Shown here one piece after another: positions 36,011-47,716 of a DNA stretch of 64,000 nucleotides; the stretch's first letter is position 1, and each line of letters opens with the position of its first letter. The translations under genes were made by a program, and so were the position numbers. The notes under the pieces are model-generated. The model did no database searches. It saw only the letters and a program-made list of their open reading frames with translations, and had not been told where the DNA came from. Location: the NCBI GenBank assembly GCA_963930655.1, contig OZ005604.1, forward strand, positions 4,784,001 through 4,848,000, in the 5' to 3' direction. Origin of the DNA: Myrica gale. Lineage: Eukaryota; Streptophyta; Magnoliopsida; Fagales; Myricaceae.

Positions 36011-38364
36011 GTCGTAGAGTATATTTAAATGCATGAGAATGTCGAAAGTCGAAGTTCCTTAAATCATGCTATTAATAATATTTTAAAAAATAGGTCTCAC
36101 GATAACTTTTTTGCTGTTCTCGTCTTCTTTGTTGGCCTTCTTTAAGAAAATATTAGATCAAAGGCATGGATCAGGACCTAAAACAAACTACTTATTTTTT
36201 TTCTAATTCTAAAACAAACTACTCCAGATAAAATTAGAAGAAAAAAAAAGATCATCATCGCATCATTCCCGGACCCCTGATCTCTTATTTATTCAAGGCC
36301 AATAAGCAAACGACATCAAGCAAATAAAAGGGTTAACCTTTGAACTTCAACAGGTTTGTTGTGAGTTTTTGGATTCCAAATATTAAACGTGTAATTTTAA
36401 GGAGTTGCTCATGATATTCAGATATGAGCCACTAAGATCTCTTTTTCCTACCTTCCCAAGAATAAACAATTCTTTAGATCACTCATACGATAATGTTGGA
36501 CTTACCTAGCCTATGTGGCTTGAGAGACTGCAATGTCCTGAAGTTTATCAGGTCGTTACATGGATTCTACTCTAGTAGTCTTGTCGGGCTGAAATCTACT
36601 CGTCTCTCCAAAAAAATATAAAACATGTGTTATTTAATAGTTCCTTAGGGTACACAAAGATTTTCAAAATTCAAGTTTTTTTGAATTGTTCTCTCTCCTT
36701 AGTTATGCTGTACCAGGTATCTAATGGGTAAATGCCAACTACCCACATAACGGGACCAAGTAATTAACTAAACTGAGGTGCTGTTGGATAGTGTTTCAAA
36801 ATTCAAACCGTACGTTGAGAAGAGAGTGCATTTTGCAGGTAAAGCAGCAAGAGGTGAGTAATTTGTCCTCGTGGAATAGAAGGTGCTTGTAATTAAAGAC
36901 GGTGTAAAAGCTAATAAAATCTACCCCATAAGCTACTGCAAATTTGGCAGACAATTCAGCACAGGAATTCGACAGTCACTAAAGTCTCGATTTCAAGCTC
37001 TCCGTACGTACTCAACATTCTCTAGTAGTTGGAAGAAGTAAGTCTACAGTGCCCACTCCATAACCATTAGGTCCAGTACACATCAGTGGCCCCTGGCCTT
37101 TTACTTTCTTAACTGCTTTAACACAATTGTAGAATTTGAATCAACGGCTCTCTTCACATCAGTGTATTATTATGTACGGTATTTTTGTTCTTGGAAGGTA
37201 TTTTTTTGCTTTTCTCTTCCAAATTATATATTGTTGAACTGATGGCTCGAGGTTGATAGTCCGTTTGATTGCCACTCCAAAATTTTGAGCATGATTAGAA
37301 AAATTACAAAATAATCTCTCTTCCCATCAAATAATTATTTTTCATTATAATATTTATTCAAATCTTCTATCTCATCACTTTTTCACCAATTCCCATAAAC
37401 TATCTTAATTTTTTCACCAACCTCGTACCCCAAAATTTTCACAATCAAACACTGCCACGTAGCTTGTCTTGCAATATTTTCTTCTCCCATAACTCCTGGA
37501 TTTTTTTGGCTGGAAAACCTCTTTTCTGCTAAAAACTTTCCCATGATCCCTACCAATTTCACATCTATCTAATACACTGCAATTAATTAACATTATCGTC
37601 AACTTTTTTTTGGGGAAACGAGAAAATTTGAGCACCCATTCAGATACACCGAGCTCGAACAGACAACTCTTAGGGTTATTCTCGTCCACTTCACTGCATA
37701 GAGAACAAGGTTTTAACTTTGTGCTAACGTTCCACTAGCCCCTATTCTCTCTTCGATCCAATCTAATTAGATTATGGACTCAAGAATTAGGAGTTCTTTT
37801 TAAATCAATCAAGCAGTAATATTTTTGAACTCAGCTGAGTCATATATATATAGATGCAGTTGTAAAAGAGTTAATGGGCAGTTAGAGTGAAAACCACGTT
37901 CTAATTGAAAATTTGAGAACCTATACAAATTAAATAGTTATATGAGCAACAATCAGAGGGAATATTAGTGGAAGCTTACTACTAATTAAGTAGTTTGCTG
38001 AATGTTATAATCATAACCATTTCTATATGACCGGAGATCTTAACCGGTATCGGGGCCTCAGCCCTTTTTGCTTAGTTAAAAATTAGCTATTTGCATGAAG
38101 ATCAACCAAAGAGTTTTACGCGAAAAGTATTGTTGGAAGAGTTCCAGCCGTCCCTGTGGCTCTGTGGACGGGAATCCCTTTGGAGGGAATCCCTTCCCTT
38201 GTTGGAATAGACTACTTCACAGTCCTAATTTGAAATGGGTAATGTTTTCATTGTGATATATCCTCTTTATTCTAATCCTGGATTCGAGGAATTCTCTCTT
38301 ACTTGGCCTTCCACTGCGTCACTATATAACGACATATTAACATGCGTGTATATTATAGCGCACT

Positions 38365-38395
<31 letters not shown>

Positions 38396-40264
38396 CATAT
38401 ATACATTCAAAAGTTGCTAATTCTCATACAGCCAATTAATAAGATCAGAAAATTGTTTTCAAAATAAGTGAGGTAGCCTCCAATCAAAAGCTTGCGTTAC
38501 AAGACTTGCAGCTCGTTTGAAATGCTGTGCTCTCCACCATTGTAAAAGTTCGAGTTGCTGTCGTATATATGCGGCTTACTACAATATTGCAGATCGTCCA
38601 TTCTCGTCTATGCTGCGCACTTAAATATAAAACGTGAAACGTGTATAGTTATAACTATTTCGAAAAAAAAAAAAAGTGTATAGTTATAACTGGCCTCTAG
38701 GAGGGAGGGATGGAGAGAGAGAGAGAGACTGTACGTGGGTGCTTCGAAATGCGAGATTTATTAGGGTGGAGGACAAAGGTAATATTGTCACCTTTCCCAT
38801 GCTTCAAATCTGTGATTATATTTAGAGACAGTAAATCTGTCCAAATGCTTGTGTCCGCTCGAACTCGTCCACAGGTTTAAAGACAAAATGAAGAGGATCT
38901 ACGCCTTTGGATACATCATAAAGTTGAATTTTAGGGAGTACAAAAGAAAGAAAGAAAGAAAGAGTAATCAGTACTCACCAGCGTTAGAAACATAATGTCC
39001 AGGTCTCTCTCTCTCTCTCTCTCTCCCTCTCCGTAGAGATCAAGCATCTGAAAAGTCTTACAAGATTCCAAAGATGCAAAAACAAAACATGCAGCTCTTG
39101 CCCTTTACTATAAATGCCCAACCAAGTGCTAACAGACAGTTTAGGTGCTCTGATTCGGCTTTCAAAGTTGAACTTCGCTCAGTGACAAAGAAGAAACTAC
39201 ACTGTGTCATAGATTTCCCACACTACTTTTGCTTGTTTTCATTGGCTCTGAAAATTTCCAACTGTTTTCAAGTGGCTTTTCAAAGAAGGGATAGGGAAGG
39301 GCACGGTTTTGAACTTTCAACTATGACTTCTGGGTAAGGTCGGTTTGTTTATCCCACTTTTCATGTTGGGTTGTCCTTTATTTTGTCCTTTGTACATATA
39401 ACCCCTCCAAAACTTTACGACCTTACTAAAGATTGGTATAATTAATTACTTCCCCAAATTAAAATGCATAACAAAATGCTTTTAGAGTTCAGGACAATGA
39501 CAATGAGCCCAAGTTTGTTATCTAATCGTATACCGTTATCTTCTTCAATGCATATAGATTTGAACACAAAATTAGATGAGGTTTGGCTCCATGGGATTTC
39601 AAAATTAGGTTTGTGATTAGGTAAATATTCATGCTTTAAACGAAAGCCCTGAATCGATCAGTTGGTAGGCATGGCTATACGGTGGAAAAGTGATGGGGGC
39701 TAAAAAGTGGGTCTATCCAAGCACCAGGGTACTGGTCAGGACCCGTGACATGAATACCTGTCTTACAACTTACAAGTGGGTCTTACACTGTTATCCTTGT
39801 GGCCTATTCTGGAACTTGCAAGATCTCCGATGGTATCTGAGACAAATACAAGTAGTTAATTTTGCCTCACATCTATCCTTATAAGGTCAGTGGACACCGA
39901 CTAGAAAACAATGTGCATGAAATCAGCAAGAATATTTTTTTTTTTAAGTAAGCAGCCCAAGCTTAATTTTGGGGTTCACAGGTTGACTCAGATGCCAGAC
40001 GGACCACAGCCCCACATTACTTGGTGCAAAAGGCTTTCTTGTAAAACATTGATGAACCTTTCTGGCACATAAATTCATAATTAACTAGCTTGTATGGAGG
40101 GAGTAAGAAGAAGAATGGACAAAGTCCATTGAACCCACTTCATATTTGGCAAGTTTCTTTTTACAGGACCTTCATAGATATATCATACAAAAGTCATAAG
40201 CTGCAAATTTAGTTTCTTTGATACCATATTTCAATCCCACATGAACACAACTATATGGCTGCCG
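36011..40264. other. 4.2-kb intergenic region
   Basis: Contains a small MITE (37259-37452), a (TA)n tract (about 38366-38390), GA and TC runs (38711-38728, 39004-39025) and a GAAA run (38944-38962). A poly-T run occurs at about 39935. Frames at 37414-37689 and 39074-39337 show no known domain. No gene recognised. Confidence 0.45.
37259..37452. mobile_element. small MITE, dispersed family copy 3
   Basis: The ends GTTTGATTG and CAATCAAAC are inverted repeats. The core TATAATATTTATT.AAATCTTCTA and TTTTTCACCAATTCCCATAA matches the copy at 1060. Confidence 0.6.
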
Positions 40265-40530
40265 TTTCGCTTCCATTGTTAGTATTCTTTGTATCTTTAT
40301 CCTCAAACAGAGCTCCCATTTCTTCTAAGCTAGCTCTTTCCATTCTTCTCCGGAAAAAACACATAAAAGAACACCGTGCCCACCACCATTATTCCCGAAA
40401 GCACGAAAAACATTCCCCCAAATGATATCTTCTTCGAAATGGTCAAAAACGTCATGGTCACCACCCCACTCACTAACCGGGCCACAATGCACAACGCTAG
40501 CTTATAAGTTCTCACGGTCCGCTTTTGCAA
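40265..40530 (-). pseudogene. polyol/monosaccharide transporter C-terminal fragment
   Basis: On the minus strand 'ARLVSGVVTMTFLTISKKIS' and then 'GGMFFVLSGIMVVGTVFFYV' are the last two membrane helices of a plant polyol transporter-type MFS sugar carrier, followed by 'FFPEKNGKS'. A stop interrupts there. One base over, the frame continues 'LEEMGALFEDKDTKNTN', the expected PETKGKSLEEM tail. The first ten helices are absent, upstream residues are scrambled, and the frame is broken, so this is a relic of one terminal exon. Confidence 0.75.
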
Positions 40531-41033
40531 TCAAATTTCAGGTTAGCAGGACTTAATACACCTATCCTTAATCAGTCGAAATTCTAAGCACAAAGTTTGT
40601 CCTATATTTTCATGTTATGCCACATCAGTAAAAATAAATAAAAAAATTATAAATTTTAAAATATTACTTCTCCCTCCATGTTCACAGAACTTATAAGCTA
40701 CGTCTGTCGAGATTTCCTTCAGCCGATGTCCAGATCAGAAAAGCATTCCGTCCAAAAACCCAGAAACTTCCTTCAGCCGATGTTGAGAACTATCGTTTCT
40801 TCCTTCTTCTTTTCAATCTGCATTATAAGCTACGTCTTAGGTTCGTCTCATCTCCATTTTACCTATTTGTTTCATTGCTCTTCTGGGTTTATATAGCTAG
40901 CTCGAGGTCCTCTGTTTCTCGGCATTTCTGCTCCATATATGGGTTCCAGGTTTTCTGCCTTATAGATTGCATCCTCGTGCATTCTGACCGACCCCTTTCG
41001 CTCTTTGGTTTCTGCAAGTAACTCTCAAATGGG

Positions 41034-41425
41034 TTCGGTTATGGTGTTGGCGGCTATGGTGCTAGCTAGTGCTGGTGGACGGTTGTAATTGAATTTTAAA
41101 GATCCAAGGGTTGCTCATAGTGTCACCTCAATTAATGAAGGATGACTTGCGGGTTGACCCGTTTTACATTAAAGATCCAAGGGTTGCTGACCCGAACAGA
41201 TCGATAGCTACATTAATAGGTCGACATGAACAGATCGACCGTTACATGAAGCGGCTGACCAAGAATTGTAGCGGTCGACCGAATCTCATTTGCCGGTCAG
41301 CAGTAAAACGGGTCAACTCGCAGGTCATTCCTCATTAATTGACGTGGAACTATCAGCAGCCTTTGGATCTTTAAAATTCAATCTCAGTCGTCCACCAGCA
41401 CCGGCCAACACCATAACCCAACCTC
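41034..41425. repeat. long inverted repeat (hairpin-forming)
   Basis: The left arm core 41071-41167 and right arm core 41303-41399 are both 97 bp and about 80% complementary: GCTGGTGGACG...GTTGACCCGTTTTAC against its reverse complement. Similarity extends outward to about 41034 and 41425 (GGTTATGGTGTTGGC), with an extra ~16 bp in the left arm. The loop (~135 bp) holds several GGTCGACC/GATCGACC motifs like those in the solo LTR at 27383. No TSD recognised. Confidence 0.8.
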
Positions 41426-41761
41426 CTCTCAAACAGACCGGTTTAGAGGGTTCCAGTGGGGTTGTGGTCTGTTTGAAGATTGTCATACATCTTGAAGCCT
41501 TCAAAAGAAGTTTGTCGAAGAACTCGCAAGAATCATCCAAGAACGCATGGAGAACAGTCAAGAAGTGGTTGTGGGTCAAAGAGACCTTAAGAAGAGGAGT
41601 GAAATGAGACTAGTGATGACCCAATGCCTTTATATTCTTGAGTTTGGGACATCGGCGCCATCTTTGCCAGAAAATGACCAGTTGCAAATAGCGAAACTTT
41701 GATCAGGGGTTAGGGTTTTTTTCTCAGTCGCAATCTAAGGCTGGCAAATTGGGGATTTTTG

Positions 41762-42303
41762 GTTTCGATTGATTAAGGGATGGGGAAATGAAGATTTTGG
41801 TAATTTTCGCACGGGCATCGTGTCTGCATTGTCATTGATTGGATTTTTGTTTTAGACCGGTATATTTTACAATTTATAGTTCTTTTGTTTTTATTGATGT
41901 AAAACGTGACAAGTAGTTATTGTATCAGGAGATTTTTTTATTTCGATTGATTAAAGGATGAGGAAATGAAGATTTTGGTAATTTTCACACGGGCATTGTG
42001 TCTGCATCGTCATTGATTGGATTTTTGTTTTACACTCGGTATATTTTACAATTTATAGTTTTTTTTGTTTTTATTAATGTGACATTTTAACACGTGACAA
42101 GTAGTTATTGCATCTAGAGATTTTTTATTTTGATTGATTTAAGGATGAGGAAATGAAGATTTTGGTAATTTTCACACGGGCATCGTGTCTGCATCGTCAT
42201 TGATTGGATTTTTGTTTTACTCTCGGTATATTTTACAATTTATAGTTTTTTTGTTTTTTTATAATGTGACATCTTAACACGTGTCAAGTAATTATTGAAT
42301 CTG
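41762..42303. repeat. three-copy ~180-bp tandem repeat
   Basis: The anchor GA(T)TTAAGGATGAGGAAATG recurs at 41771, 41949 and 42136 (periods 178 and 187). Each unit contains a GAAGATTTTGGTAATTTTC segment, TTGATTGGATTTTTGTTTTA and CACGTGACAAGTA.TTATTG. Divergence between units is a few percent. Non-coding. Confidence 0.88.
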
Positions 42304-43121
42304 ACGTGATTGCCGTCAGCCGTATATGCAAATTTCGTTGGCTTATCTAAGGGCAAAACCAATCTAAAAAATATTAGAAATCACAGAGATATTTGTAGGA
42401 GAAAAATTAACTTACAAACCAATCTGAAAATGCGTCGAACTGCAAGGACTGAACTAAGTAATATAGCCTTTTAAAAATCCAATCCCTACTATTCAGCTGA
42501 TCAAATAATCGTTCATTAAGATTCCACTTTATATTCAAATATATCTATCTTTTTGAAAAAATATGACCTTTTCATGAAGGATATAAATCCAATAACCCAT
42601 CCCTAGGATATAACTATATATAAAGCGAGTGATAAAACTTACCGCTTGGAGCCTTAAGTTGGTTGATTCTCTGACCCTTCTAAGTTCAATCGACCAGGAA
42701 TGTTGCAATACACTAAATGTAAAAAGAAACCAACGTTATAAAGTACAACCATGAATAAGAACATCAATCACCAAATCAAGTCTCCACAAACCACTGCATT
42801 ATCCCATATAATCCACAAACCAATATATTAGAAACCAACGCTATAAAATACAAACATATGAATAAAAAAACAACAATCATGAATCAAGGTTCCACAAACC
42901 ACTGCATTATCCCTTAATATCCACAAACCACAATATTAAAAAATTAAAGTCACAAATCACATAATTGCAAATGAATTCCACAAGCAACATGACTAGATAA
43001 TAAAATCCACACACCACATACAAGTCATAATAACACATCAAGGTTCTAGAGCTCTGTGTAATCATGCTAAACACACATCAAGCACATATTCCATAATCCA
43101 CAGGCCGAACATCCAAGGGGG
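42304..43121. other. AT-rich spacer, no gene recognised
   Basis: Contains a loose direct repeat: CCACTGCATTATCCC.TA...ATCCACAAACCA at about 42791 and 42899. Nothing coding. Confidence 0.45.
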
Positions 43122-43890
43122 GAATCATTTGGTCAGATGTGCCCAATCGCTCTTTCTTTCATTAGACATAGCTAGGAAGGCGTTCTGCCACGGGAGACTC
43201 CTAGTTAGCCGGGCTACAACCAAGCAGAACTGCTCTGTTGGCAATTTTGGAGTCAAGTTTTCAAGTGCACCAATGCACTTCTTTATCTTGTCATCACCCA
43301 AGCTGCTGCCCGCACCGTTTCTAAACCTCTTAATAGCCATGTACTCCCTGAGCTCTTCCATGTACATTTTCTCACATGCAAGTTGGGCAGAAAGGCGTTG
43401 TTGAGCACCCATAACCGAAGAAGATCTCCGCTTCCTAGAACCCGAGCCCATGTCCATAGACGCAACCCCACCACGATTGATGTTGAAACCTCCCCTGAAA
43501 GCCATGTGCCCTGCATGCACGTTCAGGCTCCCACCGTGTATACCACGAAGGGTGCACTTCCTTCGAGCCAATTCCTCAAGCATAGGTGCCATCTGGGACG
43601 AGGAATGGGCTAAGGCTCCAGAGGCATAGCTTTTGTGGAAGAGCAAAGGAGCTCCTCATAGTTTTGAAGCCCATGGTTGCGAAAGCTCTTGCAATGACAG
43701 TTAACCTGAAAGCACAAAATGCAACACAAGTTGAGCATTCAGGTTAAATAAGTATTAGTTTTGTTGAGAAACCAAAGTAATGATGTTATTGGCAAGTCGT
43801 AGAGTTAGATATATAGGCGTAAGACACTAAATGTATACCTGGGAAATTTGATTCCACCATGCATCATTAGCATCGACAGTGTTCTGGGTG
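43122..43890 (-). pseudogene. Myb/SANT-like (PIF/Harbinger-associated) protein fragment
   Basis: An upstream exon piece ending at a GT donor (43840) encodes 'NTVDANDAWWNQISQ', matching the 'V.A.DEWW' motif of Myb/SANT-like DNA-binding proteins. After an intron with a TTTCAG acceptor, 43705 downward encodes 'CKSFRNHGLQNYEELL'. A frameshift leads into an open stretch (43125-43646) ending 'KIKKCIGALENLTPKL', then 'NAFLAMSNERKSDWAHL', the family's C-terminal block. The N-terminal Myb/SANT domain is missing. Such proteins accompany PIF/Harbinger transposases, so this may be either a host gene relic or part of a dead Harbinger element. Confidence 0.6.
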
Positions 43891-43998
43891 TGGAATTTTC
43901 ACAGTTTGAAGGAGTGGAGTGCCTTCGGCAATTATTCTTTGCCGGACGGCAGCTCACAATCTTCCTCTATCATGTGTAAAAGACATGGATCTTTGGAC

Positions 43999-44187
43999 TT
44001 AGTCGACGGTTGCTTGGAAGATGAGCGTGCGATCCCTCTTGCTCTCGATGGAGCGCTTGAGATGCATGTAGATGAAATCCGGATTCTTGATAAGGGCATA
44101 CCATGTCTTCGAAACGCAAAGAAAACGTATGAGAGGTTTGACGGGCAGGCGGGAAAGGATTTCGGTGATCAACTCTTGCGTAAGTGC
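43999..44187 (-). pseudogene. F-box domain fragment
   Basis: The minus strand encodes 'LTQELITEILSRLPVKPLIR' then 'FLCVSKTWYALIKNPDFI' and about 25 more residues before a stop. This is a near-complete F-box, the Skp1-binding motif of SCF ubiquitin ligases, of the plant F-box/kelch-associated type. There is no start codon in frame, and a duplicated CTTACGCAAGAG with a poly-A run disrupts the 5' side. The substrate-binding region is absent. It sits directly upstream of the Myb/SANT-like fragment in the same orientation. Confidence 0.75.
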
Positions 44188-44624
44188 TTAGAAGGAAAAA
44201 AAAAACTCTTGCGTAAGGTTACGTCGACGCGGGTGGCGCCGCTCCAGATACGCAGTTAAGCTTTCGACGGATGGAGGACATAGCTAGCTATTCATGAAGA
44301 GACGACGTTTGTGGAAGTGTGTTGTTCAGGGTGCCAGCAGTCTATCGGCATGGATATCACTTGTCAGTGTGTTTTGCTTGTTGTAGAAGTCATCGATCAG
44401 TTCACGGGAAGCCCGGATGATGAGCGCAGGTGTCAGTGCTAGTTCACTTCAGTCTTAACCTGTCAGTACAGTGTAGTGATATTAACGAGGAAGCCAAACA
44501 GAATTTGGAGTCGCGAAGGAATGCTCTACTTTGGTTATTTAGAGTGATGATCTGGAAAAAATTATTCAGTTTAAAAATTCAAATTTGAGATATGAAGAGA
44601 AACACGTCCCTAAATCTTAACTAT
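44188..44624. other. spacer before the Pack-MULE
   Basis: No reading frame with recognisable content; nothing else seen. Confidence 0.4.
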
Positions 44625-44633
44625 TTAAATTAA

Positions 44634-46596
44634 GGGAATTTGACAAATAGGTCTTTAGGTTTATATCCATTTTGCAAATAGATCCCTCATTTTTAAACTT
44701 CAAATAAAAAGTCCCTAAACTTTCTATCTTTGGCACAGAGACCCTTTTGTTAGCCTCCGTCCATTAACCTAATGGCTAAGTACACGTGGCTAAATAATTG
44801 GGCAAGTCAACAAGCAGGTCAGCGTCCTTGGTCCTCTTCTTGCAGACGACGACTTCTCTTTCAATCATGCTACTCTGTACAACCATGAAAACGACGAGTC
44901 ATGGCACACTTTGTAAAACAACAATGTACAAAAAAGGAAGCACCCACAATTAAAAAAAATCACTCTCGTACTTCAATCGCTATTCTCGAAAGTTCTTCCC
45001 CCTGAAAATACTCTTGAAACCCTAGAGAAAAAGATAATAAGACAAAGCTCTCTTTGTTTGGGGAATTTGTGCTTTTCGGTAGAGCTGCAAGTGACGACCT
45101 GGGCTTGTGGAATAAAAGACACTGTGGAAAGGGAGTGCCCCAGAGCTGTTTCCTGTGCTGATATCCTTGTACTGTCTGCTAGAGATGACATTGTTGCGGT
45201 AAATACCTGGGCTCTTAGCTTTCCCTCCTTTGTCAATTTCACCCTCAGTCAATATGGGTCTTCGGGACCACTCTGTTCTACTGCACATGTTCTCTTTTCT
45301 AAAAAGTTGTGTGATCTGCAAACTGCATGAAATTACAAAGTTTGTTTGCTATTGTTTTCTTGTCCATTGCACCTTTCCTTGAGGCAAATATCAGGATGGT
45401 AATAAGAGATTTTTCTTCTTGTGGAATAAAGCTTAAAAGCCAGTATTGAATCTAGTATGTGACTCTGAAATGTTTTAAACTTAGGTAAAGCTTGGAGGTC
45501 CTTACATCCCTCTCAAAACTGGAAGAAGAGATGGTAGGAAAAGCAGAGCAGAAGCGGTCGAGCAATACCTCCCATACCACAATGAGAGCATCTCTGTCGT
45601 CCTTGAGAGGTTTGGCGCCATGGGTATCGACACTCCTGGAGTAGTTTCCTTGTTAGGTATGATTTAGGTCCCTCACATACATAGCATATGGATACATCCA
45701 TGCATGTGGATCGAACCCACTGTGTGAAGCTAGTGCACAGTTTATACCCAGAAGTCGACCCTGCGCTCAACCCCTGGCCATGTCGAGCACATGCTTTACA
45801 AATGCCCTGACCAGATCCTAGATCCCAAGGTCGTTCAGGACTACTTTTTCAAGCACTTCTCCACAGCCATCACCCTTCTCTCTGAGAACAATCCTCTCAC
45901 CGGTACGAAAAGGGAGATCAGAAAGCAGTGTAATGTGGCCAACAAGCATCATTAAAAAAAGGTCTACTAAAACTTAAGCTTTTCTTTCCTCGCCAGTACG
46001 ATGGGGAAGAGTACTAGAAATTGCAGAATAATATGGGCTTTTCTAGAAGATGCGTTTGTTGTTCTATCAACAGTGGTTTGTGCTAGAGCTATAGAGTGGT
46101 TTACTATAACCACTTTCCATGTAGAGCACAGACACTGCTTTCAGTTTCCGTGTAGGAGGGAGTAGCATGGCAGTAAGCAGGGGCAAATATTCAAGTACGA
46201 GTGAAGTTTTTTACAAGTGTGCAATGACTTGGCGTTTTCATTTTAGTACGAAGAAGAACAACATGTTGTACGAAGAATAGCAGCATGGTTGTGCGAAGAA
46301 AAGCAAGTGTTCGACATTTGTTTATGCAAAACAGTGTGTTTTAATAAGCGGTGATTTTTTTAGGCTAAACGAGAAGTCGTCGTCTGCAAGAAGAGGAGCA
46401 AGGACGTTGACCTGGTCGCTGACTTGCCCAATTATTTAGCCACGTGTACTTAACCGTTAGGTTAATGGACGGAAGGTTAACGGAAGGGCCTCTGTGCCAA
46501 AGATAGAAAGTTTAGAGACTTTTTATTTGAAGTTTAAAAATGAAGGACCTATTTGCAAAAGGAATATAAACCCAAGGACCTATTTGCCAAATTCCC
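44634..46596. mobile_element. Pack-MULE carrying a peroxidase gene fragment
   Basis: The terminal inverted repeats are about 225 bp (44634-44857 and 46371-46596), both starting GGGAATTTG.CAAATAGGTC. They agree closely to the inner TTGCAGACGACGACTTCTC. The flanks TTAAATTAA (44625-44633, 46597-46605) are an exact 9-bp TSD, diagnostic of Mutator-like elements. The 1963-bp element has no transposase; its interior holds pieces of a class III peroxidase gene on the plus strand. This is the structure defined as Pack-MULE. Confidence 0.93.
45109..45955 (+). pseudogene. class III peroxidase fragment (peroxidase 21-like)
   Basis: Class III peroxidases are secreted haem enzymes. Exon piece 1 (45109-45198) encodes 'IKDTVERECPRAVSCADILV' and 'LSARDDIVA', ending at GT. 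Piece 2 (45485-45656) encodes 'LGGPYIPLKTGRRDGRKSRA', 'VEQYLPYHNES' and 'LERFGAMGIDTPGVVSLLG', ending at GT. Piece 3 (about 45702-45955) encodes 'RTHCVKLVHSLYPEVDPALN', a one-base frameshift, 'CPDQILDPKVVQ', a deletion of roughly 45 residues, then 'HFSTAITLLSENNPLTG' to 'QCNVANKHH' and a stop. The N-terminal part with the distal His is absent and the proximal 'HSVGR' block is damaged, so no active enzyme is possible. Motifs best fit the peroxidase 21 group. Confidence 0.85.
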
Positions 46597-46746
46597 TTAA
46601 ATTAATCATTGGAGTTATTCGGATCCTTTTTTATTACATCTTTTCATTTATTTTCTTTTCCATTAACCGGAAGAGACAGATCATATAACTATTAAGAACT
46701 TGCAATATATTCTGTTCCATTTTGCCTTCGTACGGGCGCTCGAAGG

Positions 46747-46921
46747 CTATGTTTGTTACTTAAACTTGTATACCTCTTAAAATTTTAACACAATAAAAAA
46801 TTACAATATAATCTTTCTTCATCACATCATTACTTTTTACTATAATAAATATTAAAAATCATCTATCTCTTCACTTTTTCACAAAATTCAATACACTAAA
46901 ATTTTAACACTCAAATACAAT
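46747..46921. mobile_element. small MITE, dispersed family copy 4
   Basis: It begins CTATGTTTG and ends CTCAAATACA with the family core (TATAATAAATATT, ATCTATCTCTTCACTTTTTCAC). TCGAAG occurs just outside both ends (46740-46745 and 46921-46926), a probable target duplication. Confidence 0.55.
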
Positions 46922-46926
46922 CGAAG

Positions 46927-47716
46927 TCTTAGGTCGCAACCCAATAAAACCTTGAACTGAAAATATCCATGCAAACTCCACGCCCTTTCTCCATTCATTT
47001 CTTGTTTAGATTGTTTATATTTATTTCTTTATTGTAAAACGTAATTTTATAGATATATCTGTGTGATTTTTAAGTTCACCTTTGTGAAACAGAGCATTTT
47101 TTTAAAAAAAAAAAATCTATTAAAAAATTATACAAGAACACATAATAAATCGATAATTTTTGTTTGGAAATGTTCACAAATCTACTCCTCATATTATTTT
47201 TCTTTCAATTTTTTGTTTTATTTTTAACTGAAAAATAAAATAAGAAAAACTTTAAAATATCACTCCTCATAAAATCATCACACTATCTCTTGATTTAAAT
47301 AAATATAAAAAATATAATCAAATCAATCTTATACGGTATAGAATATGCTCAATATACCCATAAAACTTTCACTACTTATTCAAAAAATTTAATAAAATTT
47401 CAATCTACCTCAATTTTTATAATAGCACCAAAAATTTCTAAATGCAAACCTGGCTTATTATAGTTTCTATAGCTCAATTTTGACAAAATATTGTCATCAA
47501 TTTGTAATAAATTAGACTTGTTATTTATTTTCAGTTAAATAAAAGAAATACTAGACTGAAATTTGAAAACCATATCACCAACGATTACAACGTGCTATGT
47601 AGACAAAATATGAAGAAATAATTCATTAAGTAAAAAAAAGAGAAATAATTCCTGTCTCTTTCTTCTGCTATACTCTGCTTCATGTCTATTTTCTTTCTTC
47701 ACAATAGCAACTTCTC
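46927..47716. other. AT-rich spacer; expected 5' LTR of the copia element not found
   Basis: Very AT-rich, non-coding. I searched by eye for a copy of the 57120-57387 LTR here and did not find one. Confidence 0.4.

Noticed and set aside
41111..41607. Frames of 75 and 105 codons over the inverted repeat
   Set aside because: They arise from arm sequence read in both directions; no protein similarity seen.
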